5,219 bases of DNA from Methanoregulaceae archaeon (GTDB taxonomy: Archaea; Halobacteriota; Methanomicrobia; Methanomicrobiales; Methanospirillaceae), in the NCBI GenBank assembly GCA_028679325.1, contig JAJRBS010000079.1, positions 1 through 5,219 of the forward strand, written 5' to 3'. A model generated the notes under the pieces. The model was not told the origin of the DNA. It did not search any database and saw only the letters and a list, made by a program, of their open reading frames with translations. Of this stretch, positions 5,102 to 5,219 are shown one piece after another (position 1 is the stretch's first letter; each line of letters begins with the position of its first letter). The translations under genes were made by a program, and so were the position numbers.

Positions 5102-5219
5102 ATGGCTGAGTATGTGGGGGATTTCCGGTATGATCAGTTCCTTCATAGCAAGATTAACTGCCCGGGGAGAGCCGGGGATACAAAAAATCGCTTTATTTTG
5201 AGAGATTCCGGCAATCGCT
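5102..5219 (+). CDS. Partial unrecognised ORF running off the window end
   Basis: A frame opens at ATG 5102 and stays open for all 39 codons to the window edge, beginning MAEYVGDFRYDQFLHSKINC. AGGT (5092-5095) lies 6 bases upstream, a modest ribosome-binding match. Composition is that of an ordinary soluble protein, with no signal peptide or membrane segment in the visible part, and the other five frames are interrupted here. I recognise no family. A 39-codon open frame is expected by chance reasonably often, so the call rests on the combination of start, ribosome site and position after a long gap. If real, it is a separate transcription unit from cgi121, with AT-rich TATA-like sequence near 5043-5059. 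Confidence 0.4.
   Translation, partial: MAEYVGDFRYDQFLHSKINCPGRAGDTKNRFILRDSGNR

Overview
This window reads as a piece of a methanogen-type euryarchaeal chromosome, most likely from the order Methanomicrobiales. The evidence is the set of gene families: archaeal-type TyrRS, archaeal Rio1 kinase, a two-KH-domain Pno1/Dim2-type protein, a Hel308 helicase and the KEOPS subunit Cgi121. None of these families is bacterial in form. The moderate GC content and the codon use fit that order, but the order-level assignment is inference from protein resemblance and was not tested by a search.

Layout. Every recognised gene is on the + strand and tightly packed. In order they are: the 3' part of tyrS (1-518), rio1 (532-1311), a KH-domain rRNA-processing protein (1418-1957), hel308 (2110-4275) and cgi121 (4272-4802). 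tyrS and rio1 are 13 bases apart, and hel308 and cgi121 share an ATGA overlap. The rio1-KH gap (106 bases) and the KH-hel308 gap (152 bases) each hold a short ORF with a Shine-Dalgarno-like sequence that runs into the next start codon. The KH-hel308 gap also holds two palindromes placed end to end, one of them a strong hairpin, followed by a TATA-like sequence. That makes it the likeliest internal break between two transcription units.

From 4803 to about 5101 I see no convincing gene. The stretch holds a probable poly-T terminator, a short hairpin with a GNRA-type loop, and a pyrimidine-rich tandem repeat of about 58 bases: two clear copies, then a decayed third. A new + strand reading frame opens at 5102 and runs off the window; its product is not recognised.

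How the genes work together. tyrS charges tRNA-Tyr. Rio1 and the Pno1/Dim2-type KH protein both act in late maturation of the small ribosomal subunit, around the 3' end of 16S rRNA. Cgi121 presents tRNA to the KEOPS complex for t6A37 modification. The set is therefore a translation/RNA-maturation neighbourhood. Hel308, a DNA helicase for stalled forks, is the exception, yet it is the gene physically overlapped with cgi121. I found no clear mobile element, CRISPR array, tRNA or rRNA. The least explained material is the small ORFs, the paired palindromes and the 58-base repeat region.
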